DNA from: Micromonospora sp. WMMD1155
Lineage (GTDB): Bacteria > Actinomycetota > Actinomycetes > Mycobacteriales > Micromonosporaceae
DNA: 64,000 nt
Reading direction: 5' to 3'
Assembly: GCF_029581275.1 (NCBI RefSeq)
Contig: NZ_CP120742.1
Location: 1,400,501 to 1,464,500 of the forward strand
The notes under the pieces are model-generated. The model had not been told where the DNA came from, did no database searches, and saw only the letters and a list, made by a program, of their open reading frames with translations. Position numbers and translations under genes: made by a program. Each line of letters starts with the position of its first letter. The first letter of the stretch is position 1. Below, piece by piece: positions 17,199 through 28,317 of this stretch.

Positions 17199-19928
17199 TC
17201 AGCGGGTGGGGTGGCGACCGGTGTTCGACTGCGGGGGCCCGCTCGGGCGAACCGGCCGGTACCGGGCCAACCACGTGACCAGTTCCTCGGCGGGCATGGG
17301 CCGGGCGTAGAACCAGCCCTGCGCGGCGTCGCAGCCCGCGGCGTGCAACATCCGCCAGGTCCGCTCGTCCTCGACGCCCTCGGCGACCACCCGCAGCCCC
17401 AGTGCGCCGGCCAGCTCGATCATCGACCGGACGATCGCCGCGTCGTCGGCGTCGTCGGCCATGCCGAGCACGAACGACCGGTCCACCTTCACCTCGGACA
17501 GCGGCAACCGGCGCAGGTGTTGCAGCGAGGAGTAGCCGGTGCCGAAGTCGTCCAACGAGATGGCCACGCCGATGCGGTGCAGATGGGAGATGGTGGCCAG
17601 CACCCGGCGCGGGTCGGCCATCAGGGCGCCTTCGGTGATCTCCACCTGGAGCCGCTCGGCCGGCACCTGGTGACGGGCCAACCGGTCGGCGATCTGGTCG
17701 GCGATCTCGCCGGTGTGCAGGTCGCGCACGCTCACGTTCAGCGCCGCGCGCACATCGATGCCGGCCGCCGACCACTTGGCGAGTTGTTCCACCACGTCGT
17801 CGACCACCCGACGGGTGAGGAGCCGCATCACCGCGCTCTGCTCCGCGACCCGGATGAGTTCCTCCGGGTCGACCATGCCCCGCCGGGGGTGCCGCCACCG
17901 CAGCAGGGCCTCGACCCCGACCACCTCGCCGGTCGCGATGGCGATCTGCGGCTGGTAGTACATGGTGATCTCCCCGGCGTCGTCCGCCGCGTCACCGTCC
18001 GGGTGCGCCCACCCGGTCGCTCCCACCTGGTGCCCCGATGTGCCGGACCCGGCCTCCCGCCTCGGCCAGGGGCCACCGTTGCCCCTCGCGGGCAGCGCGC
18101 CGCCGTTCGACGACCGGCGGCCGTTCGCCACCGCGGCGCGTCGTTCCCGGGCCGGACCCGAGCGGGTGCCGGCGACCGAGGCACGGGAACCGCGGCCCCG
18201 GATCGGGTCGGCCCCGGTGGCGATCCGTTTGATCAGCTCGTCGGCGTGCGCCAGTTCGGAGTCGTTGCGACGACGGCGCCCCCACCAGCGGAGACCGGCC
18301 GGCGACGCCGTGGCGACCGCCGACGCCGGCTCCGCGTGTGGTGCGGGCTCGGCCGGGGACCCGATGGGCAACGCCGCCCCGTCACCGCCGCGCACCTCGG
18401 CCTTCCCCGCCAGGGGTACGTCGACCCGCTCGACGCCGCTCGGCACGACCTCCCGGCCGTCCCCGTCAGCCTGCCCGGCCGCGCCCTCGTCGTGAACCGA
18501 CCCCGCTCGACCGGGGTCGAACGACCCACTGGTGCGGGCGGCATCGGCCTCCGACGACCCGATGGTCTGGTCGGCCGGGTCCGCTGCCTGGTCGGCGTCG
18601 AACAGCCCGTCCGTGGACGGGCCGGATTCCAGGACCCGGCGTAGGTCGGCGAGGAGGCCGAGTCGCTCGGCCGAGTTGTGGTCGGACTCGGGGGCGTACA
18701 CGGCCACCGTGTCGTTGCGGTGCTTGGCGTCGTACATCGCCACGTCGGCGTGGCGCATCAGGGTGGCGAAGTCCTCGCCGTGTTCGGGGAAGAGCGCGAT
18801 CCCGATCGAACCGCCGACGTCCAACGGCAGCCCGTCCAGTGGCACCGGTTCGGCCAACGCCTGGACCACCCGGTCGGCCAACTCGCGCGCCTGAGCGACG
18901 TCGGTCAGGCCGGTCATCACGATGGCGAACTCGTCGCCGCCGAGCCGGGCGATCATCTGTGGCCGGGGCTGCACGTCGGTGAGCCGGGCACTGACCTCGA
19001 CCAGGAGCCGGTCGCCCACGGCGTGACCGAGAGCGTCGTTGACGTTCTTGAAACGGTCCAGGTCGATCAGGAGCAGGGCCAGTCGCCCGTCGGGTTCGCC
19101 ACGGGCCGTCCGCTCGGCGTGCAGGTGCACCTGCTCGGCCACCTCGGCCAGCAACGCCTTGCGGTTGGGCAGCCCGGTCAGCGGGTCGGCGGCGGCGAGG
19201 TGCTGCTGCTCCACGGTCAGTCGGGCCATCCGGTAGACCGCGAAGAGCGGCACCAGCACCAGCGGGATCAACGCCGCGCTGACCCGCGCGGCGGCGACCA
19301 GCACCGGGGCGAGCAGCAACAGCGAGCCGGTGGACAGCAGCTCGAAGCCGAGGCCCCGGCGGAGGGTCGGCCACCACCGGTCGCCGAAACGCAGTCGCAC
19401 CGCCCAGCTGACCAGCCCGTAGTTGACGACGAACCACGCCAGCGTGGCACCGCCGACAGCGGCCACGTCGGTCCAGTGCAGACGCCCGCCGGAGAAGATG
19501 ATGCCCGAGCCGAGCTGGATCACCCCGTACGCGGCGGCGAGAGCGCACGCGTACTGGCCGACGTTGAACGCCGTCCGCCAGGCCGCGTGCCGCATCCGCC
19601 AGCCCGAGACGATCACCCCGACCGCCTGCACCGCCACCGCGGGCGCGAGGCCCCAGCCGAGCAGGATCGCGAACGTGAAGCAGGTGGACGGGAAGACCGC
19701 GGAGGTCTGCCGACGCCCCGGTGGGACGAACGGTCGGGCGTCGCAGACCACCGCGAGCACCGCCATCGTCCAGAACGCCACCGGCAGGCCGGGCACGTCG
19801 GCGGGGAGCTTCGCCAGGGGGACGGCGGCGGTCAGCGCGGCCACCACCAGGATGCCGACGACGAAGGTGGCGAACGGCGTCGCGCGTCCCGGCGGGAGCG
19901 AGTTGCGTGGATCGGCGACCTCCACCAC
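17199..19928 (-). CDS. Membrane GGDEF-EAL protein (c-di-GMP turnover)
   Basis: A 909-residue protein. Residues about 20-225 hold several membrane helices. The GGDEF domain (about 235-385) keeps the signature in ARLGGDEFAIVM, plus DRFKNVNDALGHAVGD. A long, low-complexity polar linker (about 390-640) follows, rich in Ala, Gly, Asp, Ser and Arg. The EAL domain (about 650-895) has VGVEALLRWRHPRRG, NVSVRDL, VEITEGALM, ISLDDFGTGYSSL, EVKVDRSFV and VAEGVED. Both catalytic centres look intact, so it could make and break c-di-GMP. The start is uncertain: GGAGG is only one base from GTG 19928 and four bases from the next in-frame GTG at 19925. It probably acts in the same network as the EAL protein at 1280-3688. 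Confidence 0.93.
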   Translation of the reverse strand: MVEVADPRNSLPPGRATPFATFVVGILVVAALTAAVPLAKLPADVPGLPVAFWTMAVLAVVCDARPFVPPGRRQTSAVFPSTCFTFAILLGWGLAPAVAVQAVGVIVSGWRMRHAAWRTAFNVGQYACALAAAYGVIQLGSGIIFSGGRLHWTDVAAVGGATLAWFVVNYGLVSWAVRLRFGDRWWPTLRRGLGFELLSTGSLLLLAPVLVAAARVSAALIPLVLVPLFAVYRMARLTVEQQHLAAADPLTGLPNRKALLAEVAEQVHLHAERTARGEPDGRLALLLIDLDRFKNVNDALGHAVGDRLLVEVSARLTDVQPRPQMIARLGGDEFAIVMTGLTDVAQARELADRVVQALAEPVPLDGLPLDVGGSIGIALFPEHGEDFATLMRHADVAMYDAKHRNDTVAVYAPESDHNSAERLGLLADLRRVLESGPSTDGLFDADQAADPADQTIGSSEADAARTSGSFDPGRAGSVHDEGAAGQADGDGREVVPSGVERVDVPLAGKAEVRGGDGAALPIGSPAEPAPHAEPASAVATASPAGLRWWGRRRRNDSELAHADELIKRIATGADPIRGRGSRASVAGTRSGPARERRAAVANGRRSSNGGALPARGNGGPWPRREAGSGTSGHQVGATGWAHPDGDAADDAGEITMYYQPQIAIATGEVVGVEALLRWRHPRRGMVDPEELIRVAEQSAVMRLLTRRVVDDVVEQLAKWSAAGIDVRAALNVSVRDLHTGEIADQIADRLARHQVPAERLQVEITEGALMADPRRVLATISHLHRIGVAISLDDFGTGYSSLQHLRRLPLSEVKVDRSFVLGMADDADDAAIVRSMIELAGALGLRVVAEGVEDERTWRMLHAAGCDAAQGWFYARPMPAEELVTWLARYRPVRPSGPPQSNTGRHPTR

Positions 19929-20080
19929 ACCTCCCGACGACCGTCGGCGTGCCGGTGCGGTACGCCGTGACCCAATGAAACGCCCTCAGCCCCCGGTTTC
20001 CCGGTATGACAGTCACGAATCGGTCGTAGTCGTAATTAAGTTGGTATACGCCGCCGGCCGTCGCCGCAACCGCGGTCGGG

Positions 20081-22584
<2,504 letters not shown>

Positions 22585-23127
22585 ATGCCCGAGGCGCTGC
22601 TCTGGGCCGCGGCGATCCTGCTGGCGGTGGCCGCTGGTTGGGCGTGGAACAGTTGGCGGCACCGGGTGTCGACCCGCCCTCCGGGCACCCGCCCGGATCG
22701 CGCCGCCCCGGCCCGTCCCGGCGGTCGACGTCCGGCTCCGCCTCGACCGCGCGGCACCGACCGGCCCGCGGCCAAGCCCCGCCCACGCGACTCCGACCGG
22801 CACGACGTCCCGGCACCCGGCGAGATCTGGTGGGCCGACGTGCCGTACGCCGACGGCACCGGATCGAAGGTGCGCCCGTGCCTGGTGCTACGCGCGGATT
22901 CCCGGGGCGCCGACGTTCTGAAGATCACCAGCCAGGACAAGAGCGACCGGGACGACCACGTGCGGATCCCCACCCGGGACTGGGACCCCGGCGCGGAGCA
23001 CGACAGCTACCTCAGCCTGACCGAGCCGATCCGACTCGACTTCGCCGCATTCGCCGACCACGCCGGGCGCTGCGACGCCGACCTGTGGCGCACGATACGC
23101 GGCCTGCGTCACCTGCCCACCGCCTGA
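22585..23127 (+). CDS. Membrane-anchored PemK/MazF-family protein
   Basis: A 180-residue protein with an ideal ribosome binding site (GGAGG 22574-22578, ATG 22585). Residues 4-22 are a hydrophobic helix (LLWAAAILLAVAAGWAW). A Pro/Arg-rich linker of about 55 residues follows, then a PemK/MazF-like domain: VPAPGEIWWADVPYADGTG, SKVRPCLVLRADS, VLKITSQDKSD and SYLSLTEPIRLD. MazF/PemK proteins are mRNA interferases neutralised by an antitoxin. Here no antitoxin-sized gene is next to it, and the domain is tethered to the membrane, presumably facing the cytosol. It may be a domesticated, non-toxic or membrane-restricted RNase. Family assignment is solid; function is open. Confidence 0.83.
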   Translation: MPEALLWAAAILLAVAAGWAWNSWRHRVSTRPPGTRPDRAAPARPGGRRPAPPRPRGTDRPAAKPRPRDSDRHDVPAPGEIWWADVPYADGTGSKVRPCLVLRADSRGADVLKITSQDKSDRDDHVRIPTRDWDPGAEHDSYLSLTEPIRLDFAAFADHAGRCDADLWRTIRGLRHLPTA

Positions 23128-23158
23128 CCATCTCGGTCACCCCGGAAGGGTGCCCAGG

Positions 23159-23243
23159 GCCGTGATCCACTCGGTTTCTTGAAAAGCGCGGCATCAGCGG
23201 CCTTGCAACACCCCGACTTCCAGAAAACCGAGTCGATCACGGC
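23159..23243. repeat. Palindromic intergenic repeat element, 85 bases
   Basis: Arms gccgtgatccactcggttt (23159-23177) and aaaccgagtcgatcacggc (23225-23243) are inverted copies with one mismatch, enclosing 47 bases. The layout is that of a small non-autonomous dispersed repeat or a large hairpin. It could also serve as terminator for the converging MazF-like and ADP-ribosylglycohydrolase genes. Confidence 0.7.
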
Positions 23244-23250
23244 CGCCAGC

Positions 23251-23320
23251 CGAGCGGGACGGCACGCGGCCCCGCCGAGCGGGACGGCACGCGGCCCCGC
23301 CGAGCGGGACGGCACGCGGC
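23251..23320. repeat. 25-base tandem repeat, 2.8 copies
   Basis: Units starting cgagcgggacggcacgcggc begin at 23251, 23276 and 23301; the third is cut after 20 bases. The array ends three bases before the stop codon of the convergent ADP-ribosylglycohydrolase gene. Confidence 0.85.
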
Positions 23321-23323
23321 CGG

Positions 23324-24337
23324 TCAGTCCCAGACGGCGCCGAGGGTGGCGAGCTGGTCCGCGTGCTCGATGCGGTCGGCCCATTCGGTCGGCCAGGCGG
23401 CCATCCCGAGCGCCGCGCCCACGAACGCGCCGGCCAGGGCGGCGATCGAGTCGGAGTCGCCGGCGGTGGTCGCGCCCCGGGCCAGGGCGGTGACCGGGTC
23501 GTCGACGTGCCGTACGGCGCAGAGCAGCGCGGTGGCCAGCGCCTCCTCGGCGACCCAACCCTCTCCGGTGGCCCGGCACGGGTCACCGCCGTCGTCCGGC
23601 CGCCCGAGCGCGTTCACCAGTCGGCCCAGCGCCACCAGGCACTCGTCCCAGCCCTGGGCGATGAACTCCTCCGGAGACCGCGAACCGGGGCGCTGCCACA
23701 GGTCACCCAGCCAGTGCTCTCGGTAAACCAGGCGCTGGGACCGCGCCCGCTCGATGAGAAGCGCGGGCACCTCGGGCAGTGTGGCTCCCGCGCGTAGCGC
23801 GAAGACCGCGTACGCGGTCAGCTCGCTGGCGGCCAGCCCGGTCGGGTGACCGTGGGTCAGCCCGGCCTGTAGCTGGGCCAGCCCGGCGAGGGTGTCCAGG
23901 TCGGTGTCGAGCAGGCCGACCGGGGTGACCCGCATGTTGGCCCCGCAGCCCTTCGACCCGGCCACTGTCGCTTCCTGCCAGCGCACCCCACGGCTCAGCT
24001 CGGCGCAGGCGCGCAGGCAGGTCATGCCCGGGGCGCGGTTGTTGTCCGGGCTGACCGACCAGGCCACGAAGCGTTGCCGCAGCAGCGGCTCCACCGCTTC
24101 CGGGGTCAACGAGGGCGCCTCGTGGAGTGCCCAGCCCACGGCGAGCGCCATCTGGGTGTCGTCGGTGACCAGGGCCGGCTCGCCGGACAGCTCGCGGGGC
24201 CCGGCCGGACCGTACCGGCGTTCGATCTCGGCGACGGTCAGGAACTCGGTCGGCTTGCCCAGCGCGTCACCGTAGGCGAGGCCGTAGAGCGAACCGGAGG
24301 CGCGCAGCGCTGAGTTGTGGATCACGGCGGCCATCAT
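23324..24337 (-). CDS. ADP-ribosylglycohydrolase family protein
   Basis: About 337 residues from ATG 24337 (further in-frame starts at 24334 and 24352). The DraG/ARH fold is shown by YGLAYGDALGKPTEF near the N-terminus, the metal-binding VTDDTQMALAVGW, the NRAPGMTCLRACAEL stretch, and the C-terminal ATTAGDSDSIAALAGAFVG with the second set of acidic metal ligands. The family removes ADP-ribose from proteins or small molecules using two magnesium ions. All key acidic residues are seen. No ADP-ribosyltransferase gene is adjacent, so the substrate is unknown. Confidence 0.92.
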   Translation of the reverse strand: MMAAVIHNSALRASGSLYGLAYGDALGKPTEFLTVAEIERRYGPAGPRELSGEPALVTDDTQMALAVGWALHEAPSLTPEAVEPLLRQRFVAWSVSPDNNRAPGMTCLRACAELSRGVRWQEATVAGSKGCGANMRVTPVGLLDTDLDTLAGLAQLQAGLTHGHPTGLAASELTAYAVFALRAGATLPEVPALLIERARSQRLVYREHWLGDLWQRPGSRSPEEFIAQGWDECLVALGRLVNALGRPDDGGDPCRATGEGWVAEEALATALLCAVRHVDDPVTALARGATTAGDSDSIAALAGAFVGAALGMAAWPTEWADRIEHADQLATLGAVWD

Positions 24338-24364
24338 GCCCGGCCGCCGCAACCCACGCCGGGG

Positions 24365-24739
24365 TCACTCCCAGCAGAGACAGAACGGGTGGCCGGCCGG
24401 ATCGGCGTAGACCCGGAAACCCTCGCCCTCACCGGGCAGCCGTCGGGCACCGAGTGCGAGCGCCGCCTTCTCCGCGCTCTCGATGTCGTCCACCGTCACA
24501 TCCAGGTGGAACTGTTGCGGGCGCTCCGGGTCCGGCCAGGCCGGTGACCGCAGGTTGAGCGCCTGCTGGAAGGCGAGACGTGGCTGGTGACCGGGCGGGC
24601 CGCCCAACACCACCCAGTCGTCGTCGGAGTCACCCTCGGCGAAGGGGATGCCGAGCAGCTCGGCGTAGAACGCCGCCAGCGCCCGCGGATCCGGGCAGTC
24701 GATCACCACTGAACGCAGCTGTCCAATCATGACCGTCAT
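24365..24739 (-). CDS. VOC (glyoxalase-like) family protein
   Basis: A 124-residue protein (ATG 24739; other starts at 24748 and 24730) built of two beta-alpha-beta-beta-beta units: LRSVVIDCPDPRALAAFYAE LLG at the N-terminus and QFHLDVTVDDIESAEKAALA at the C-terminus, ending YADPAGHPFCLCWE. This is the glyoxalase-like branch of the vicinal oxygen chelate superfamily. Members include hydrolases, isomerases and binding proteins, so no reaction can be assigned. The gene follows the methionine-synthase-like gene with a 45-base gap that is mostly an 18-base tandem repeat. Confidence 0.85.
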   Translation of the reverse strand: MTVMIGQLRSVVIDCPDPRALAAFYAELLGIPFAEGDSDDDWVVLGGPPGHQPRLAFQQALNLRSPAWPDPERPQQFHLDVTVDDIESAEKAALALGARRLPGEGEGFRVYADPAGHPFCLCWE

Positions 24740-24748
24740 GCTGCCCAC

Positions 24749-24784
24749 CGGGTACGACAGGAAACCCGGGTACGACAGGAAACC
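24749..24784. repeat. 18-base perfect tandem repeat, two copies
   Basis: ccgggtacgacaggaaac occurs at 24749-24766 and again directly at 24767-24784. It fills the space between the stop of the methionine-synthase-like gene and the start of the VOC gene. Confidence 0.9.
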
Positions 24785-25789
24785 TCACACCTCGGCGAGC
24801 CGTCGGCCGGCGTCCCGGCAGGCGGTGAGCACCGCCCGGGCGTACTCCGGGGTGGCACCGGCGAGACCGCAGGCGGGAGTGACCACCACCTGCTGGGCGA
24901 GTTGTCGGCGGGGAAAGCCGAGGCGGTCCCAGAGCTGGCGTACCCGATCGGCGATCTGCGCGGAGGTCGGAGCGCGACCGGCCGACGGCGGCCGGGTCGG
25001 CGCGGCCCCGGCCAGCAACCCGAGACCGGCGTCGATCGCCTCGCCCAGCGGGTCCAGGTCGGTGACGAGGTCCAGGTCGAGGGCGACCGCGACGGCACCG
25101 GTGCAGCGGATCAGCTCCAGCGGCACGTCCGGGGCGCAGCAGTGCACGAGCGTCGGCACGCCGACCGTCTCGACGAGGGTGCGTAACAGCGCGGCGGCGT
25201 CCGCCGACTCGACCGCACGGTACGCGCCGAACCCGCTCTCGGTCGGCACCCGCCCGGCCAGCACGGCCGGCAGCGACGGTTCGTCCACCTGGAGCAGCAC
25301 CGACGCCCGGGGAAGCCGCCGGGCCACCGCCGCGACGTGGGCGCGCAGCCCTTCGGCGAGGGAGCCGGCCAGGTCGCGGACCGCGCCGGCGTCACGCAAC
25401 AGGCGACCACCGATCGGCAGCTCCAGGGAGGCGGCGAGCGTGAGAGGGCCGGCGGCCTGCACCTTGATCGGTCCGGCGTACTCCTCGGCCTGCTCGGCGA
25501 GCTGGTCCAGGTCGCGTTCCATCAGGTCGAGGGCTCGGCGCAGGTCCCGGCCCGGGCGCGGGGCGACCCGCCAACGGCCGGCGTAGACCTCGACCGGCAG
25601 GTCGACGAGCAGCCCGGCGGAGCGGCCGATCAGGTCCGCGCCGGGACCACGGGCCGGTAGCTCGGGCAGGTGGGGCAGGTCGGGAAGCTCACCGAGGACC
25701 ACCCGCTGGGCCTCGCCGATGTCGGTGCCGGGCAACGAGCCGATCCCGGTCGCCGAACCCGCCGCCCAGGGCCACGCCTGATCTGTCAC
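24785..25789 (-). CDS. Methionine-synthase-like (MetE C-terminal domain) protein
   Basis: A 334-residue stand-alone TIM barrel resembling the catalytic half of cobalamin-independent methionine synthase. It begins ATGIGSLPGTDIGEA, which matches the family opening. Zinc-ligand regions are LVHCCAPDVPLE (His-x-Cys) and VTPACGLAGATPEYA (Cys). VLLQVDEPSLPAVL and VALDLDLV complete the barrel. Full MetE is about 750 residues, so this is the short, archaeal-like MetE form common in actinobacteria. It may use a different methyl donor, for example a methylcorrinoid protein, than methyltetrahydrofolate-polyglutamate. It lies close behind mnmA (38 bases). GTG start at 25789. Confidence 0.87.
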   Translation of the reverse strand: MTDQAWPWAAGSATGIGSLPGTDIGEAQRVVLGELPDLPHLPELPARGPGADLIGRSAGLLVDLPVEVYAGRWRVAPRPGRDLRRALDLMERDLDQLAEQAEEYAGPIKVQAAGPLTLAASLELPIGGRLLRDAGAVRDLAGSLAEGLRAHVAAVARRLPRASVLLQVDEPSLPAVLAGRVPTESGFGAYRAVESADAAALLRTLVETVGVPTLVHCCAPDVPLELIRCTGAVAVALDLDLVTDLDPLGEAIDAGLGLLAGAAPTRPPSAGRAPTSAQIADRVRQLWDRLGFPRRQLAQQVVVTPACGLAGATPEYARAVLTACRDAGRRLAEV

Positions 25790-25827
25790 GGCCGAAAGGC
25801 TATCCCGCGAACACCCGGGCCGTGCGG

Positions 25828-26901
25828 TCAGCCGGTGATGGTCGCCGAGCCGAGGACCACGTCACCGGCCGGGTCCGGCCGGTACGCGACGAGGGCCTGA
25901 CCGGCGGCGACGCCGCGTACCGGCCGACGCAGCTCGGCGTGCAGCAGATCACCGTCGAGGGCGACGGTGGCGGGCACCACGCTGCCGTGCGCGCGCAACT
26001 GCACCTCGCACTCCACCGGGGAGCCCGGAAGCGGGCCGCCGGTCCAGACCGGACGAACGGCACGGACCTCGGACACCTCCAGCGCCTCGGCGGGGCCGAC
26101 GGTCACCGTGTTGGTCTTCGGCGTGATGGAGAGCACGTAGCGCGGCCGGCCGTCCGGGGCGGGCCGGTCCAGGTGCAGCCCGCGACGCTGCCCCACCGTG
26201 TACGCGTACGCGCCGGTGTGGGTGCCGACCACCGCGCCGGTGCTCGCGTCCACCACGTCGCCGGGCGCCTCGCCGAGCCGCCCGGCCAGGAAGCCACGGG
26301 TGTCGCCGTCGGCGATGAAGCAGATGTCGTGCGAGTCCGGCTTGTCGGCGACCGCCAGGCCACGCTCGGCGGCCTCCGCGCGGACCTGCGCCTTGGTCGA
26401 GTCGCCGAGCGGGAAGATCGACCGGTCGAGCTGCTCGCGGGTGAGCACGGCGAGGACGTACGACTGGTCCTTGGCCACGTCGACACTGCGCCGCAGCAGC
26501 CCGTCCGGGCCGAGCCGGGCGTGGTGCCCGGTGACCACCGCGTCGAAGCCCAGCGCCACCGCCCGGTCCAGCACCGCCGCGAACTTGATCTTCTCGTTGC
26601 AGCGCAGGCAGGGGTTCGGTGTGCGACCGGCGGCGTACTCGGCGACGAAGTCGTCCACCACGTCCTCGTGGAAGCGGTCGGCCATGTCCCACACGTAGAA
26701 GGGGATGCCGATCACGTCGGCGGCCCGGCGGGCGTCGCGGGAGTCTTCCAGGGTGCAGCAGCCGCGCGCCCCGGTCCGATAGGTCTGTGGGTTGCGGGCC
26801 AGCGCCAGGTGCACGCCCGTCACGTCGTGCCCGGCCGCCACCGCCCGCGCCGCCGCCACGGCCGAGTCAACCCCGCCCGACATCGCCGCCAGAACCCGCA
26901 C
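25828..26901 (-). CDS. mnmA: tRNA 2-thiouridine(34) synthase
   Basis: A 357-residue PP-loop enzyme, typical MnmA length. The N-terminal [16 protein letters not shown] is the ATP pyrophosphatase loop. The first catalytic Cys is in [13 protein letters not shown] (which carries CxxC) and the second in [23 protein letters not shown] and [10 protein letters not shown] are further family blocks, and a C-terminal beta-barrel follows. It activates U34 of tRNA(Lys/Glu/Gln) with ATP and inserts sulfur received as a persulfide. The cysteine desulfurase gene 144 bases upstream on the same strand is the likely sulfur donor. GTG start at 26901. Confidence 0.96.
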   Translation of the reverse strand: MRVLAAMSGGVDSAVAAARAVAAGHDVTGVHLALARNPQTYRTGARGCCTLEDSRDARRAADVIGIPFYVWDMADRFHEDVVDDFVAEYAAGRTPNPCLRCNEKIKFAAVLDRAVALGFDAVVTGHHARLGPDGLLRRSVDVAKDQSYVLAVLTREQLDRSIFPLGDSTKAQVRAEAAERGLAVADKPDSHDICFIADGDTRGFLAGRLGEAPGDVVDASTGAVVGTHTGAYAYTVGQRRGLHLDRPAPDGRPRYVLSITPKTNTVTVGPAEALEVSEVRAVRPVWTGGPLPGSPVECEVQLRAHGSVVPATVALDGDLLHAELRRPVRGVAAGQALVAYRPDPAGDVVLGSATITG

Positions 26902-27045
26902 CTACGAACTCCCTCCACCCCACCCGAACGCCCCCAACCTTATCCACCACCCTGCCATCCCCGTCGATCATGGAGTTGTGGTGCCCGGAGACGACGAAAA
27001 GGCGCCTTTTGTCACCCGGCACAAGGTGGTCGACCCGTGAAGGGT

Positions 27046-28215
27046 TTAGCGGGGGGTGCGGGGGGCGGCGGCTCGGCGGGCTCGCTCGACTGCTGCCGGG
27101 AGGGCCGCCACGACGGCGTCGACGTCGGCCTGGGTGCTGGTGTGGCCCAGGGAGAAGCGCAGCGAGGAGCGGGCGCGGTCGTCGTCGGCGCCCATCGCCA
27201 GGAGCACGTGCGACGGCTGGGCCACCCCGGCCGAGCAGGCCGACCCCGTCGAGCAGGCGATCCCCTGCGCGTCGAGCAACAGGAGCAGGGCGTCGCCCTC
27301 GGAGCCAGGGAAGGAGAAGTGCGCGTTGCCGGGCAGCCGGTCGACCGGGTCACCGTTGTAGATCACCTCGGGTACCGCCCGGCGCACCCGCTCGATCAGG
27401 TCGTCGCGGAGGGCGGCCACCCGGGCCGCGTACTCCTGCTGGCCCTTGACGGCGGCCTCGACGGCGACCGCGAAGGCGACGATGCCGGCGGTGTCGAGGG
27501 TGCCGGAGCGGATGTCCCGTTCCTGCCCGCCACCGTGCAGCAGCGGCGTGGCCGCCACGTCCCGGCCGAGCAGCAGCGCGCCCACCCCGGCCGGGCCGCC
27601 CAGCTTGTGCCCGGTGACGGTCAGCGCGGCCACCCCGCTGGCGGCGAAGTCGACGGGCACCTGACCGACCGCCTGGATGGCGTCGGTGTGGAACGGCACA
27701 CCGTACTCGGCGGCGACGGCGGCCAGCTCGGCGACCGGCTGGAGGGTGCCCACCTCGTTGTTCGCCCACATCGCGGTGACCACCGCCACCCGGTCGGCGT
27801 GCGCGGCCAATTCGGCGCGCAGGTCCTCCGGGTCGAGCCGGCCGACGGCGTCCACCGGCAGCAGGCCGACCTCGGCACCCTCGTGCTGCGCCAACCAGTC
27901 GACCGCGTCCAGCACGGCGTGGTGCTCGACGGCGCTGGAGACCACCCGGCGGCGGTCGGCGTCCCGCCGAGCCCAGAAGACGCCCTTGACCGCGAGGTTG
28001 TCGCTCTCGGTGCCACCGCCGGTGAAGATCACCTCGGAGGGCCGTGCACCCAGCACCGCGGCCACCCGCTCGCGTGACTCCTCGACCCGGCGACGGGCAC
28101 GGCGACCCGCCGCGTGCAGGGAGGACGCGTTGCCAACCTCGCGGGCGGTAGCGACGTACGCCTCCAGTGCCTCGTCGAGCATCGGAGTCGTCGCCGCGTG
28201 ATCCAGGTAAGCCAT
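27046..28215 (-). CDS. Cysteine desulfurase (NifS/IscS family)
   Basis: A 389-residue PLP enzyme starting at ATG 28215 with the canonical [17 protein letters not shown]. Motifs include [36 protein letters not shown] and the PLP lysine in [11 protein letters not shown]. The catalytic Cys loop is [18 protein letters not shown]. It turns cysteine into alanine and a persulfide that feeds tRNA thiolation and Fe-S assembly. Placement immediately upstream of mnmA, with no iscU or other Fe-S genes around, suggests its main partner is MnmA. An in-frame GTG further upstream at 28296 would start in an intergenic hairpin region and is rejected. Confidence 0.96.
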   Translation of the reverse strand: MAYLDHAATTPMLDEALEAYVATAREVGNASSLHAAGRRARRRVEESRERVAAVLGARPSEVIFTGGGTESDNLAVKGVFWARRDADRRRVVSSAVEHHAVLDAVDWLAQHEGAEVGLLPVDAVGRLDPEDLRAELAAHADRVAVVTAMWANNEVGTLQPVAELAAVAAEYGVPFHTDAIQAVGQVPVDFAASGVAALTVTGHKLGGPAGVGALLLGRDVAATPLLHGGGQERDIRSGTLDTAGIVAFAVAVEAAVKGQQEYAARVAALRDDLIERVRRAVPEVIYNGDPVDRLPGNAHFSFPGSEGDALLLLLDAQGIACSTGSACSAGVAQPSHVLLAMGADDDRARSSLRFSLGHTSTQADVDAVVAALPAAVERARRAAAPRTPR

Positions 28216-28271
28216 CACCGTCCAGCGTACGGCCGACACGTCGGGAGCCGGATGCCGGAGGGGCTTCACGT

Positions 28272-28307
28272 CACGTGCCGGGGTGGGACTCACCACCCCG
28301 GCACGTG
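28272..28307. terminator. 15-base-stem hairpin after the sortase gene
   Basis: cacgtgccggggtgg and ccaccccggcacgtg form a perfect 15-base stem with a 6-base loop, 10 bases downstream of the sortase stop. Confidence 0.8.
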
Positions 28308-28317
28308 GTGGGCCTCG

